Position numbers and translations under genes: made by a program. The notes beneath the pieces were generated by a model. The model searched no databases and was not told where the DNA came from. It was given only the letters and a program-made list of their open reading frames with translations. This document shows, piece after piece, positions 1 through 7,744 of a stretch of 18,727 nucleotides of DNA. Source of the stretch: an uncultured Lachnospiraceae bacterium (lineage in GTDB: Bacteria > Bacillota > Clostridia > Lachnospirales > Lachnospiraceae); NCBI GenBank assembly GCA_910585635.1, contig CAJUFE010000036.1, forward strand, positions 28,216 through 46,942, given 5' to 3'. Positions within the stretch are counted from its first letter, which is position 1, and each line of letters begins with the position of its first letter.

Positions 1-659
1 ACAGCCGCAACAAGCTGTCCGATACCCTGGCCGAGAGCGGCACTGTGCTGAAGCTGTACTTCACCAAGGATCTTAAGGCCACCTCCTACAAGGTGGTGCA
101 TGAGTACTGGACCAACGGCGTGAGGAACATGAACCTTACGGTTACCGAGGAAGGCAAGACCGGCAATGTGGGCGACAAGATCTCCGCCGCGGACATCGAA
201 AAGAGGCCTACGGCTGGCGGCGACACCTATACCTACACATCCGCTTCTGCCGAGGAGCTGGAGCTGACCGACAGCGACACCGCGAACGTCATCATCCTGC
301 GGTATGACCGGACTGTGGCGGGGACGGTGACGGAGACTGACACACCCTCCGACGGCGGCTCGACTGGCGGCGGCTCGCCCAGCCGTGGCTCGTCAACTTC
401 TGTTCCAAGGTCTGTGACCAGTATCCCGGATGAGACAGTACCCTTGGTCGATATCCCCGATGCATTGCTGCCTTTGAGCGACGGCCCGGTGGAGGATACG
501 ATCTTCACCAGCATCCTCGACGAAGATGTACCCCTGGTGGGCATACCCAAGACGGGGGACGATTCCCAGAACTGGATGTGGATGCTCTCTGCATTACTCT
601 CCGGCTTTGGCATCGCCTGGCTCTCGCTGAAGAGAAAGCATGAGGATGGGGAAGGCTAG
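1..659 (+). CDS. LPXTG-type cell-wall-anchored surface protein, 3' part only
   Basis: The reading frame is open to the left edge, so the N-terminus lies outside the window; a GTG at 45 is internal, not a start. The visible part has three regions. First comes a beta-rich module with a 'YKVVHEYW' segment, resembling MucBP-like adhesin repeats. Next is a Gly/Ser/Thr/Pro linker with repeated 'VPLVDIP / VPLVGIP' motifs, seen in many Lachnospiraceae surface proteins. Last is a sorting signal: IPKTG, a hydrophobic segment (from about 'NWMWMLSALL') and a basic tail 'LKRK'. Sortase cleavage within IPKTG would attach the protein to peptidoglycan. The ligand is unknown. The sorting signal is seen directly; the adhesin role is inferred. 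Confidence 0.85.
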   Translation, partial: SRNKLSDTLAESGTVLKLYFTKDLKATSYKVVHEYWTNGVRNMNLTVTEEGKTGNVGDKISAADIEKRPTAGGDTYTYTSASAEELELTDSDTANVIILRYDRTVAGTVTETDTPSDGGSTGGGSPSRGSSTSVPRSVTSIPDETVPLVDIPDALLPLSDGPVEDTIFTSILDEDVPLVGIPKTGDDSQNWMWMLSALLSGFGIAWLSLKRKHEDGEG

Positions 660-702
660 GCTCTAGCTCGTCCCACATAGGCAGTGTGGAAGCTGCCGCT
701 AC

Positions 703-739
703 AAAGGGGGTTGTTGCGCATCCGTGCAGCAGCCCCTTT
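703..739 (+). terminator. Hairpin between the surface-protein gene and the next gene
   Basis: AAAGGGG (703-709) pairs with CCCCTTT (733-739). An inner stem, with G-T wobbles and one bulge, joins 711-717 to 726-732. The loop is about 8 nt. No U-run follows, so it may be a weak terminator or an RNA-stabilising hairpin. A short GGCAG/CTGCC hairpin lies just upstream (about 680-697). Confidence 0.4.
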
Positions 740-793
740 GGCTATAAGGATGTAGATACACTGACAGGAGACCAAAGGATAGGAGTGGATGAG

Positions 794-2107
794 ATGTTGA
801 AGAAGATGCTCAGGATGACCGCGGTCACGGGGATGTTGATCGGAGCCGCCTGTTTTCCGGCGTTCGCTGCCGGATGGGAGCAGGTGGATGGCGATGGAGA
901 TTGGGTCTGGAGAGATAAGGACGGATTGGTCGTCTATGATACCTGGAAGAAGGGGGCGGACGGGACCTGGTATTACTTAGGCAGTGACGGGATCATGGTC
1001 AAGGATTCCCTGATCGAAGTGGATGACGATCGTTACTATGTGGATGGAGAAGGGAGGATGATCAAAGAGCAGTGGAAAAGGATCTATGCCGATGACGGAG
1101 AGGAGTACTGGTACTATTTCCGAGACAGCGGTAAAGCATACAAAGGAAATGGGAGCAAGGCTTCCTTGAAAACGATCGGAGATAAGCGCTATATCTTTGA
1201 TGCTGAAGGGAGGATGCAGTATGGCTGGGTCGCCGAAGATGGCTGTATGGTCGATGAGGATGACAGTGAGGGCTGGAAAGACGCGGTCTATTACTGTGGT
1301 ACAGAAGATGAAGGCTGGGTGACGGTCGGATGGGCACAGATAGAGGTGGATCACGAGGATGAACGAAAGGACAGGCGGTTCTACTTTGGAAATAACGGGA
1401 AGAAGACCGTGGATAAGGATCTGAAGGTAAAGGATGCAAACGGTAAGGAATATCGGTATGGTTTTGATGAGTATGGCGTTGTCCTTACGCAGAAGCTGAT
1501 CTCCACGACGACGGTCAATGCAGATGGCACCACAACGACCACGTCCAGATACTACGATAACAAGGGGACATTGAACCGGGCACAATGGATAGAGAGGGTC
1601 CCTTCGGCGAGTCAGGACGCGGACGATCATGCTAACGATGTAAAGAGAAAGTTCTATAGTCTGAAGAATGGCGATCTGGTGAAGGACGCGATCAAAAGGA
1701 TAGACGGAAAGTACTATTGCTTTGATGCGGTCGGGATCATGAGGGTCGGTCTGGTCGCGATAAAGGATGGGAGATATGCCTATACCCTGCAGAACACAAA
1801 TGAGGATGACGATATCTGGGCAGACGTGAGCGACCTGGTGAACGCCAAGGAAAATGGCTGTTCGATCATGTATTTTGATGAAAAAACAGGTGCGAGGAAG
1901 ACTGGCCGGATCAACATAGACCTGGGCGATCGGTATACGATGAGGTTTTTGGAGAACGGCGAGGCCGCTGACGGAGAGTATCAGGGTCATCTATACGAAG
2001 CCGGTATCCTGTTAAAGGCAGGCCAAGATAACGAGGAAACGTATCAAGAGTTTACGGTAAATGGCATCGTCTATAGCGTAGACCGTAGTGGAAAGATCCA
2101 GAGATGA
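794..2107 (+). CDS. Secreted protein with choline-binding-like cell-wall repeats
   Basis: A 437-residue exported protein. I place the start at ATG 794 because AGGAG (781-785) sits 8 nt upstream and the product then begins with a clear signal peptide: MLKKMLRM, a hydrophobic core, and a likely cleavage after 'FAA'. Upstream in-frame codons (GTG 686, GTG 785) are less likely. The mature part is a run of aromatic/glycine repeats ('DGTWYYLGSDG', 'DDRYYVDGEGRM', 'GKYYCFDAVGIM') like the choline/glucan-binding repeats (CW_binding_1) of Gram-positive envelope proteins. No catalytic domain is visible, so it may be purely a wall-binding protein. Codon use looks more AT-rich than in the hydrogenase operon, with many GAT, AGG and AGA codons. 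The true ligand is not shown by the sequence. Confidence 0.8.
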   Translation: MLKKMLRMTAVTGMLIGAACFPAFAAGWEQVDGDGDWVWRDKDGLVVYDTWKKGADGTWYYLGSDGIMVKDSLIEVDDDRYYVDGEGRMIKEQWKRIYADDGEEYWYYFRDSGKAYKGNGSKASLKTIGDKRYIFDAEGRMQYGWVAEDGCMVDEDDSEGWKDAVYYCGTEDEGWVTVGWAQIEVDHEDERKDRRFYFGNNGKKTVDKDLKVKDANGKEYRYGFDEYGVVLTQKLISTTTVNADGTTTTTSRYYDNKGTLNRAQWIERVPSASQDADDHANDVKRKFYSLKNGDLVKDAIKRIDGKYYCFDAVGIMRVGLVAIKDGRYAYTLQNTNEDDDIWADVSDLVNAKENGCSIMYFDEKTGARKTGRINIDLGDRYTMRFLENGEAADGEYQGHLYEAGILLKAGQDNEETYQEFTVNGIVYSVDRSGKIQR

Positions 2108-2294
2108 GAAGGTAGATGAAGACCATGATCTTTATGATCTCTGGCGGGAGTCGGGAGTGCCCACAGGCCCATCGGCCAGCGGGGCCCTCTTCCAGGCTCT
2201 ACACAGACTGGATGCATTGGCCCTGCCGGTCGGTCTCCCGCCGAAGACGGGGATCGACCTATCGTCTATCTGATGTTATGTAGGGACTAGTGAA
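2108..2294 (+). other. Spacer with paired arms, no convincing gene
   Basis: The short frames here (one running to TAG 2281, one to TGA 2273) have no good ribosome site and no recognisable product. GGCGGGAG (2143-2150) is an exact complement of CTCCCGCC (2235-2242), with a smaller GGCCC/GGGCC pairing between them, so the transcript tail may be structured. A vestige of a lost gene is also possible. Confidence 0.3.
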
Positions 2295-2339
2295 AAAGCA
2301 GCGGATCGTTCTTTGATACAAAAACAGATCCACTGCTTT
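2295..2339 (-). terminator. Terminator hairpin for the minus-strand remnant, possibly bidirectional
   Basis: AAAGCAGCGGATC (2295-2307) pairs with GATCCACTGCTTT (2327-2339) with a single mismatch. Read on the minus strand, the stem ends in TTTTT before CACTAG, the form of an intrinsic terminator for the gene ending at 2367. On the plus strand it could also stop readthrough from the repeat-protein gene. Confidence 0.65.
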
Positions 2340-2366
2340 ACTGCATGTGTCATTAAGTTACTGCGA

Positions 2367-2648
2367 TCATGCCAGCACAGGCTCCCGCTTTTTGATGATA
2401 GCCTCCACTTCCTCGATAGTCTTTTCTACACATTCTGCTATCTGCTCTAACGTATAGCCTTTTCTATGCATGTTCATGATCACTTTTACATTTTCTGCAT
2501 CCCTGATCCCCTGTGAAAGATTACACATAGCACTCATATCCTTTCTCAATTTGTCATCCACCGGAATACTATACTCAGTTTTAATGATCCCTAGTTTTTC
2601 ATCGACGGTCAATCCCGCCGAAAGCAGCGTACTCAGCGGTATATGGTC
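2367..2648 (-). pseudogene. C-terminal remnant of an Rpn/PD-(D/E)XK nuclease family transposase
   Basis: The open frame (TGA at 2369-2367; upstream in-frame stop at 2651-2649) encodes only the conserved tail of this family: 'LTVDEKLGIIKTEY', 'MCNLSQGI', then a helix-turn-helix-like 'GYTLEQIAECVEKTIEEVEAII' stretch. Full proteins of this family are about 270-330 residues and carry an N-terminal nuclease fold that is absent here. A TTG at 2612 could start an 81-residue peptide, but there is no good ribosome site. The next frame upstream holds a further piece ('DLARSLRYNGVETI', about 2660-2700) that may be the same gene after a frameshift. I read it as a decayed mobile-element gene; family assignment is from remembered motifs. 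Confidence 0.65.
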
Positions 2649-2981
2649 TCAACGCCATTATACCTTAAGGACCTTGCCAGATCGATCGTAACTTTTTGGG
2701 AGGATATCACAAAGACAAGCATATCACAAAATGGAAAATATTTCAAGACTGCTTAATGCTGATCAAATGCTTGCATGATCTCTATCTGCTATTTTTTCAT
2801 ACCCATACCGACAGATCACATAACTATGAGAATGGGGGACCTCTTGTGACATGTCCACGCCGCGCTCCCCTTGCGATATATCTATGCGGCAGGCCTCCCC
2901 TGCCCTAGGCAAAGCCCCGCCCCTTGTACCTAAAAAAGTACATCCATCAACATAAATCCAAGAATTGTAACAAAAATGATA
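2649..2981. other. Intergenic region upstream of the hydrogenase operon
   Basis: No supported gene. GGCAGG (2888-2893) and CCTGCC (2899-2904) form a perfect 6-bp hairpin, and TGTAC/GTACA (about 2926-2942) forms a smaller one. The last 100 bases become AT-rich toward the operon promoter. TTGTAACAA (2965-2973) is a short inverted repeat. Confidence 0.4.
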
Positions 2982-3010
2982 TTGATAATACATTGACGAT
3001 ATGCGATAAT
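2982..3010 (+). promoter_or_regulatory. Promoter of the hydrogenase operon
   Basis: TTGATA (2982-2987), a 17-bp spacer and GATAAT (3005-3010) match a vegetative-sigma promoter at 5/6 in each box. A perfect palindrome ATGTTAACAT (3009-3018) overlaps the expected transcription start and is placed where a repressor could act. It resembles half of a Rex-type site (TTGTTAA-N4-TTAACAA) but is not a full match. Confidence 0.65.
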
Positions 3011-3056
3011 GTTAACATCTAAAAAGAATCTTTTACATATCTGTGGAGGGAACACT

Positions 3057-3296
3057 ATGAAAGTAACGATCTGTATCGGAAGTGCATGTCATCTGAAGGG
3101 GTCCAGGGAGATCATCCAGAAGCTCCAGGGGCTGGTGGCGAAAAATGGTCTGGGCGATAAGGTGGACTTAAATGGCGCGTTCTGCAGCGGGAACTGTGTG
3201 AACGGCGTCTGCGTGACGGTGGACGGCACACTGTTCTCGGTGTCACCGGAGACGACGGAGGCGTTTTTCCAGAAGGAGATCATAGGGAGGCTATAG
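3057..3296 (+). CDS. Thioredoxin-like [2Fe-2S] ferredoxin (NuoE/HydC C-terminal-domain-like)
   Basis: A 79-residue protein with the [2Fe-2S] pattern of the NuoE/thioredoxin-like ferredoxins: C6-x4-C11 and C43-x3-C47, plus an extra C52. It corresponds to the cluster-binding half of NuoE without the N-terminal helical part. The start is ATG 3057 behind GGAGGG (3045-3050); an upstream ATG at 3009 overlaps the promoter and is rejected. It is first in the operon and ends 3 bp before the sensory hydrogenase gene, so it is probably that protein's electron-transfer partner. Partner identity is inferred from position. Confidence 0.85.
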   Translation: MKVTICIGSACHLKGSREIIQKLQGLVAKNGLGDKVDLNGAFCSGNCVNGVCVTVDGTLFSVSPETTEAFFQKEIIGRL

Positions 3297-3299
3297 TCC

Positions 3300-5048
3300 A
3301 TGAAGAGGATCATCGACTTTAAAGCGGCAAAATGTAAACATTGCTACAAATGTGTGCGGAACTGTGATGTGAAGGCGATCCAGATCAAGGATGAGCGGGC
3401 GGAGATCATGCCGGACCACTGCGTCCTGTGCGGCCACTGCCTCCAGGTCTGTCCCCAGTCGGCTAAGACCCTGATCAGCGATCTGGACATGGTCCGGTAC
3501 ATGATCAAGCGGGGGGAGAAGGTGATCTGCTCCATCGCGCCCTCTTACATAGGTCTTTTAAAGCACCATTCGATCGGACAGGTGAACACGGCCTTGCGCA
3601 GGCTGGGCTTTACGGATGTGCGCGAGACCGCAGAGGGTGCGGCTGTGGTGACAGCGGCGTACGACAGGATGCTGGAAGAGGGCGCCATGGAGAACATCAT
3701 CACCACCTGCTGCCCCAGCGTGAACGATCTGATCGAGATCTACTATCCGAGCCTGACCCGTTATATGGCGCCAGTGGTATCGCCCATGGTGGCCCACGGG
3801 ATGATGCTCCGAAAGGAATACGGCCGGAACGCGAAGATCGTATTTTTAGGCCCCTGTATCGCCAAAAAGAAGGAAGCGGCTGACGAGCGCCATATCGGCT
3901 ACATCGATGCCGTGCTGAACTTTAATGATATCAATAAGTGGCTGGAGGAGTCCGGGATCGATATCGATCAGTGTGAGGATACGCCCTTTAAGCAGATCGA
4001 CCCCAAGGTGAACCGCCTCTATCCGGTGACCAACGGGGTGGTGAACTCGGTCCTGGCCACCCAGAAAAAGGTGGACAGCTACCGCAAGTTCTATGTCCAC
4101 GGCTCCAAGAACTGCATCGAGCTCTTCGACAGCATGACAAGAGGGGAGCTGTCCGGCTGCTTCATCGAGGTGAACATGTGCGCCGGCGGCTGCGTGAAGG
4201 GCCCCACGGTGGAGGATGAGAAGTTCATCTCTCGTTTCAAGTTCAAGCTGGATATGGAAGAGAGCACCCCCAGGGAGCCGGCAGACGAGGACGGCCTTCT
4301 GAAGGCCATGGAGGGCATCGACTTTAAGAAGATCTTCGTGGATAAGTCGCCTAAGGATCCTATGCCCACCGAGGCCCAGATCCGGGAGATCTTAGCCGCG
4401 ATCGGGAAGACCAAGCCGGAGGATGAGCTGAACTGCGGCGCCTGCGGATACCCCACCTGCCGGGATAAGGCGGTCGCCGTCTTCCAGAAGAAAGCAGAGC
4501 TGGATATGTGCATCCCCTATATGCATGACAAGGCCGAATCCCTGGCGAACCTGGTGCTGGAGACCTCGCCGAACCTGGTGCTGATCGTGGACCGGGATAT
4601 GAAGATCGTAGAGTATTCCTCTGTGGGAGAGAAGTTCTTCGGAAAGACCAGGCAGGAAGCACTGGATATGTATCTGTATGAGTTCATCGACCCGGAGGAT
4701 TTCCAGTGGGTGTTCGATACAAAGAACAACATCCACGGGAAAAAGGTCAAATACCCGGAATACCATGATCTGGCCACCCTGCAGAACATCGTCTATATCG
4801 AAAAAGAGGATGTGGTCCTGGCCACCCTGATCGACGTGACCAGGGAGGATCAGCAGGCGGCCCAGGATTATGAGACGAAGCTGGAGACCATCGATCTGGC
4901 CCAGAAGGTCATCCACAAGCAGATGATGGTGGCCCAGGAGATCGCGGGCCTGCTGGGTGAGACCACAGCGGATACCAAGACGACGCTGACAAAGCTGTGC
5001 CAGTCCCTATTGGATGACGGGAGCGGAAGTGAAAGCGAGGTTCGATGA
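3300..5048 (+). CDS. Sensory-type [FeFe] hydrogenase with PAS domain (group C / HydS-like)
   Basis: A 582-residue protein. Residues 12-51 hold two [4Fe-4S] ferredoxin motifs (C12/15/18/22 and C41/44/47/51). Residues about 70-310 are the H-cluster domain with variant motifs TTCCPS (C137, C138), GPCIAKKKE (C186) and MCAGGC (C294, C298). Residues 379-404 form a further Fe-S motif, C379-x2-C-x4-C-x16-C404 ('CGACGYPTC'). Residues about 415-530 resemble a PAS sensor domain, followed by a helical tail. Known group C [FeFe] hydrogenases have this architecture and are thought to sense H2 or redox state rather than turn over H2 quickly. The stop overlaps the next start (ATGA), so it is translationally coupled to the phosphatase, the likely output partner. 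The sensing role is inferred from family and context. Confidence 0.88.
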   Translation: MKRIIDFKAAKCKHCYKCVRNCDVKAIQIKDERAEIMPDHCVLCGHCLQVCPQSAKTLISDLDMVRYMIKRGEKVICSIAPSYIGLLKHHSIGQVNTALRRLGFTDVRETAEGAAVVTAAYDRMLEEGAMENIITTCCPSVNDLIEIYYPSLTRYMAPVVSPMVAHGMMLRKEYGRNAKIVFLGPCIAKKKEAADERHIGYIDAVLNFNDINKWLEESGIDIDQCEDTPFKQIDPKVNRLYPVTNGVVNSVLATQKKVDSYRKFYVHGSKNCIELFDSMTRGELSGCFIEVNMCAGGCVKGPTVEDEKFISRFKFKLDMEESTPREPADEDGLLKAMEGIDFKKIFVDKSPKDPMPTEAQIREILAAIGKTKPEDELNCGACGYPTCRDKAVAVFQKKAELDMCIPYMHDKAESLANLVLETSPNLVLIVDRDMKIVEYSSVGEKFFGKTRQEALDMYLYEFIDPEDFQWVFDTKNNIHGKKVKYPEYHDLATLQNIVYIEKEDVVLATLIDVTREDQQAAQDYETKLETIDLAQKVIHKQMMVAQEIAGLLGETTADTKTTLTKLCQSLLDDGSGSESEVR

Positions 5049-6226
5049 TGGGCGTTACGGTAGATGTTGCGTATAAGAGTCTGAATAAATTTACCGAGAT
5101 CCTGTGCGGCGATAAGGTGGAGATCTGTCAGACGAAGGATTCCGATATCATGATCCTGGCCGACGGCATGGGGAGCGGGGTCAAAGCCAACATCCTTTCT
5201 ACCCTGACTTCAAAGATCTTAGGTACCATGTTCCGCAATGGCGCTACCCTGGAGGAGTGTGTGGATACGATCGTCCAGACCCTGCCCGTCTGCCAGGTGC
5301 GCCAGGTGGCCTATTCTACCTTCAGCATCCTGCAGGTCTATAATAACGGAGATGCGTATCTGGTGGAATTTGACAATCCGGGCTGTATCTTCATCCGCGA
5401 CGGTAAGCTGCACCCCATCCCCCAGAACATCCGGGAGGTGGAGGGGAAGAAGATCAATGAATACCGCTTCAAGGTGCAGAAGGGGGATGCCTTCCTGCTG
5501 ATGAGCGACGGCACGATCCATGCCGGTGTGGGCGACCTCTTGAACTTTGGGTGGCTCTGGGAGGATATCGCCGCCTATGCGGTCCGCCAGTATGCCCTGA
5601 CCGTTTCCGCGGTCCGCCTGGCTAATGCGGTCTGCCAGGCCTGTGACGAGCTTTACGGCTACCGCCCCGGAGATGATACCACCGTGGCGGTCATGCGGAT
5701 CATCGACAGCAAGCCGGTATATATCATGACCGGCCCGGCAAAAGATCCGAAGGATGATGTGCGGATGGTGAACGCCTTTATGGGTGAACCCTCTGCCAAG
5801 ACCGTGGTGTGCGGCGGGACCAGTGCCACGATCGTATCCCGGGTGCTGGGGAAAAAGCTGGATGTGTCCCTGGATTATGTGGACCCGGAGATCCCGCCCA
5901 TCGCCTATATGGATGGGGTGGATCTGGTGACAGAGGGGGTCCTGACCCTCAACCGGGTCCTCCAGCTCTTGCGCCGGTATGTAAAGAATGAGACGATCAC
6001 CGAGGATTTCTTCCTGGAATTAGATAAACCCAACGGCGCTTCCATGGTGGCCAAGATGATCGTGGAGGACTGCACGGAGGTCCATATGTTCGTGGGGAAG
6101 GCCATCAACAGCGCCTACCAGAACCCGGGCATCCCCTTTGACTTAGGGATCCGGCAGAATCTGGTAGAGCAGTTAAAGAACACGATCGAGGAGATGGGAA
6201 AGAAAGTGGCGGTAGAGTATTACTAG
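5045..6226 (+). CDS. SpoIIE/PP2C-family serine/threonine phosphatase
   Basis: A 393-residue protein whose first about 220 residues carry PP2C metal-binding motifs: DGMGSG (D40), SDG (D155) and GDDTT (about 209-213). It should remove phosphate from Ser/Thr residues using two divalent metals. The start overlaps the preceding stop; either of two tandem ATGs (5045, 5048) could be used. Residues about 225-393 are a separate C-terminal region with 'VVCGGTSATIVSRVLG' and 'DGVDLVTEGVLTL', which I do not recognise. No membrane segment is seen, so it is probably cytosolic. The gene follows the PAS-containing hydrogenase directly, which suggests that the hydrogenase controls it. The substrate is unknown, and no partner kinase or anti-sigma factor gene is in the window. 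Confidence 0.87.
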   Translation: MMGVTVDVAYKSLNKFTEILCGDKVEICQTKDSDIMILADGMGSGVKANILSTLTSKILGTMFRNGATLEECVDTIVQTLPVCQVRQVAYSTFSILQVYNNGDAYLVEFDNPGCIFIRDGKLHPIPQNIREVEGKKINEYRFKVQKGDAFLLMSDGTIHAGVGDLLNFGWLWEDIAAYAVRQYALTVSAVRLANAVCQACDELYGYRPGDDTTVAVMRIIDSKPVYIMTGPAKDPKDDVRMVNAFMGEPSAKTVVCGGTSATIVSRVLGKKLDVSLDYVDPEIPPIAYMDGVDLVTEGVLTLNRVLQLLRRYVKNETITEDFFLELDKPNGASMVAKMIVEDCTEVHMFVGKAINSAYQNPGIPFDLGIRQNLVEQLKNTIEEMGKKVAVEYY

Positions 6227-6265
6227 GCTGTCCACAGGAATATAAAGGTTTAGAGGAGGAACGAC

Positions 6266-7717
6266 ATGGTAACAAATGACGCTACGATATTACGGTTAAA
6301 ACACAATGTTTTATATGAGGTCGCAAAGCGGGCGTGGGAAGGCACATTAGAGGCGGAGCGGGATCAGATCCCCTATCTCATGATCCCGGGCCCTCAGGCG
6401 ACCTACCGCTGCTGTATCTATAAGGAGCGGGAGCTGATCCGTCAGCGGGTCCGTCTGGCGGAGGGCAAATGCCCCTCAGACCGGGAGACCAAGAACGTGG
6501 TCCAGGTCATCAATGCTGCCTGCGAAGAGTGTCCGATCGCCTCCTATATCGTGACGGATAACTGCCGGAAATGTATGGGGAAGGCCTGCCTGAACTCCTG
6601 TAATTTTGGCGCGGTCCATATGGGAGAGAAGCGCGCGCATATCGATCCCAGCAAATGTAAAGAGTGCGGGAAATGTGCCCAGGCCTGCCCCTATAATGCG
6701 ATCGCCCATCTGGAGCGCCCCTGTAAGAAGATCTGCCCGGTGGACGCCATCACCTACGATGAATACGGCATCTGCGTGATCGATGAGGACAAGTGCATCC
6801 AGTGCGGCGCCTGCATCCACAGCTGTCCCTTCGGCGCGATCGGCACCAAGACCTTTATGGTGGATATCATCCGTTTGATCAACGCGGGCCAGAAGGTGGT
6901 AGCCATGGTAGCGCCCGCCACAGAAGGACAGTTCGGCAAGAACATCACCATGGCCAGCTGGAAGACCGCTTTAAAGAAGATCGGCTTTGCCGATATGATC
7001 GAGGTGGGCTTAGGCGGCGATATGACGGCGGCTTACGAGGCGGAGGAGTGGGCGGAGGCCTACAAGGAGGGCAAGAAGATGACCACCTCCTGCTGTCCGG
7101 CCTTCGTGAACATGATCAAGAAGCATTTCCCCATGCTGGAGGCGAACATGTCCACCACCGTCTCCCCCATGTGCGCGGTCTCCCGTATGGTCAAATCCCA
7201 GGACCCGAACACGATCACCGTGTTCATCGGCCCCTGCATCGCCAAGAAGAGCGAGGCGCTGGATCTGAACATCGCGGATAATGCGGACTATGCCATGACC
7301 TTCGGGGAGATCCGGGCCATGATGCGTGCCAAGGGCGTGGAGCTGGAGCCGGAGGAGAACGATTACCAGGAAAGCTCTGTGTTCGGAAAGCGTTTCGGCA
7401 ACGGCGGCGGCGTGACCAATGCGGTGCTCCAGTGCTTTAGCGAGATGGGCGAGGACATCCAGCCTAAGGTGGCCAAGTGCAGCGGCGGCGCAGAGTGCAA
7501 GAAGGCTCTGCTGCTGATGAAGGTAGGGAAGCTCCCTGAGGACTTTATCGAAGGGATGGTCTGCCCGGGTGGCTGTGTGGGCGGCGCCAGCAAGCACAAA
7601 GCGGAGATGGAGGCCAAGAGGGACCGGGATACTCTGATCGGTCAGGCCGACGATAGGAAGGTGCTGGAAAACTTAAAGAAATATCCCATGGACCAGTTCT
7701 CCATGCATCGGCATTAA
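6266..7717 (+). CDS. Monomeric [FeFe] hydrogenase, group B type
   Basis: A 483-residue protein behind GAGGAGGAACGAC. Fe-S sites come first: C100-x2-C103-x4-C108-x3-C112, C131/134/137/141, and C177/180/183/187, with additional cysteines (C86, C89, C153, C157). The H-cluster domain has TSCCPAF (C276, C277), GPCIAKKSEA (C324) and CPGGCVGGAS (C433, C437). This motif set matches the monomeric group B [FeFe] hydrogenases of Clostridia. It would catalyse 2H+ + 2e- <-> H2 with ferredoxin-like electron supply. The proton-relay cysteine (first of the CC pair) and all H-cluster ligands are present, so it looks active. It is cotranscribed with the sensory module 39 bp upstream. HydEFG maturases are not in the window and must be elsewhere. 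Confidence 0.9.
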   Translation: MVTNDATILRLKHNVLYEVAKRAWEGTLEAERDQIPYLMIPGPQATYRCCIYKERELIRQRVRLAEGKCPSDRETKNVVQVINAACEECPIASYIVTDNCRKCMGKACLNSCNFGAVHMGEKRAHIDPSKCKECGKCAQACPYNAIAHLERPCKKICPVDAITYDEYGICVIDEDKCIQCGACIHSCPFGAIGTKTFMVDIIRLINAGQKVVAMVAPATEGQFGKNITMASWKTALKKIGFADMIEVGLGGDMTAAYEAEEWAEAYKEGKKMTTSCCPAFVNMIKKHFPMLEANMSTTVSPMCAVSRMVKSQDPNTITVFIGPCIAKKSEALDLNIADNADYAMTFGEIRAMMRAKGVELEPEENDYQESSVFGKRFGNGGGVTNAVLQCFSEMGEDIQPKVAKCSGGAECKKALLLMKVGKLPEDFIEGMVCPGGCVGGASKHKAEMEAKRDRDTLIGQADDRKVLENLKKYPMDQFSMHRH

Positions 7718-7744
7718 GGATATCACAGGAAGGTAAGAGGACGA

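Noticed and set aside
2088..2273. 61-codon ORF overlapping the end of the repeat-protein gene
   Set aside because: It starts inside the previous gene in another frame without a ribosome site and has no recognisable product.
2124..2283. Cobinamide-kinase-like start 'MIFMISGGSR' after the repeat-protein gene
   Set aside because: The resemblance to a P-loop start is only a few residues, the Lys/Ser of the P-loop is missing, and the rest does not match.
3005..3020. Rex operator at the hydrogenase promoter
   Set aside because: Only a compact TGTTAACA palindrome is present, not the spaced TTGTTAA-N4-TTAACAA arrangement; kept only as an unidentified palindrome.
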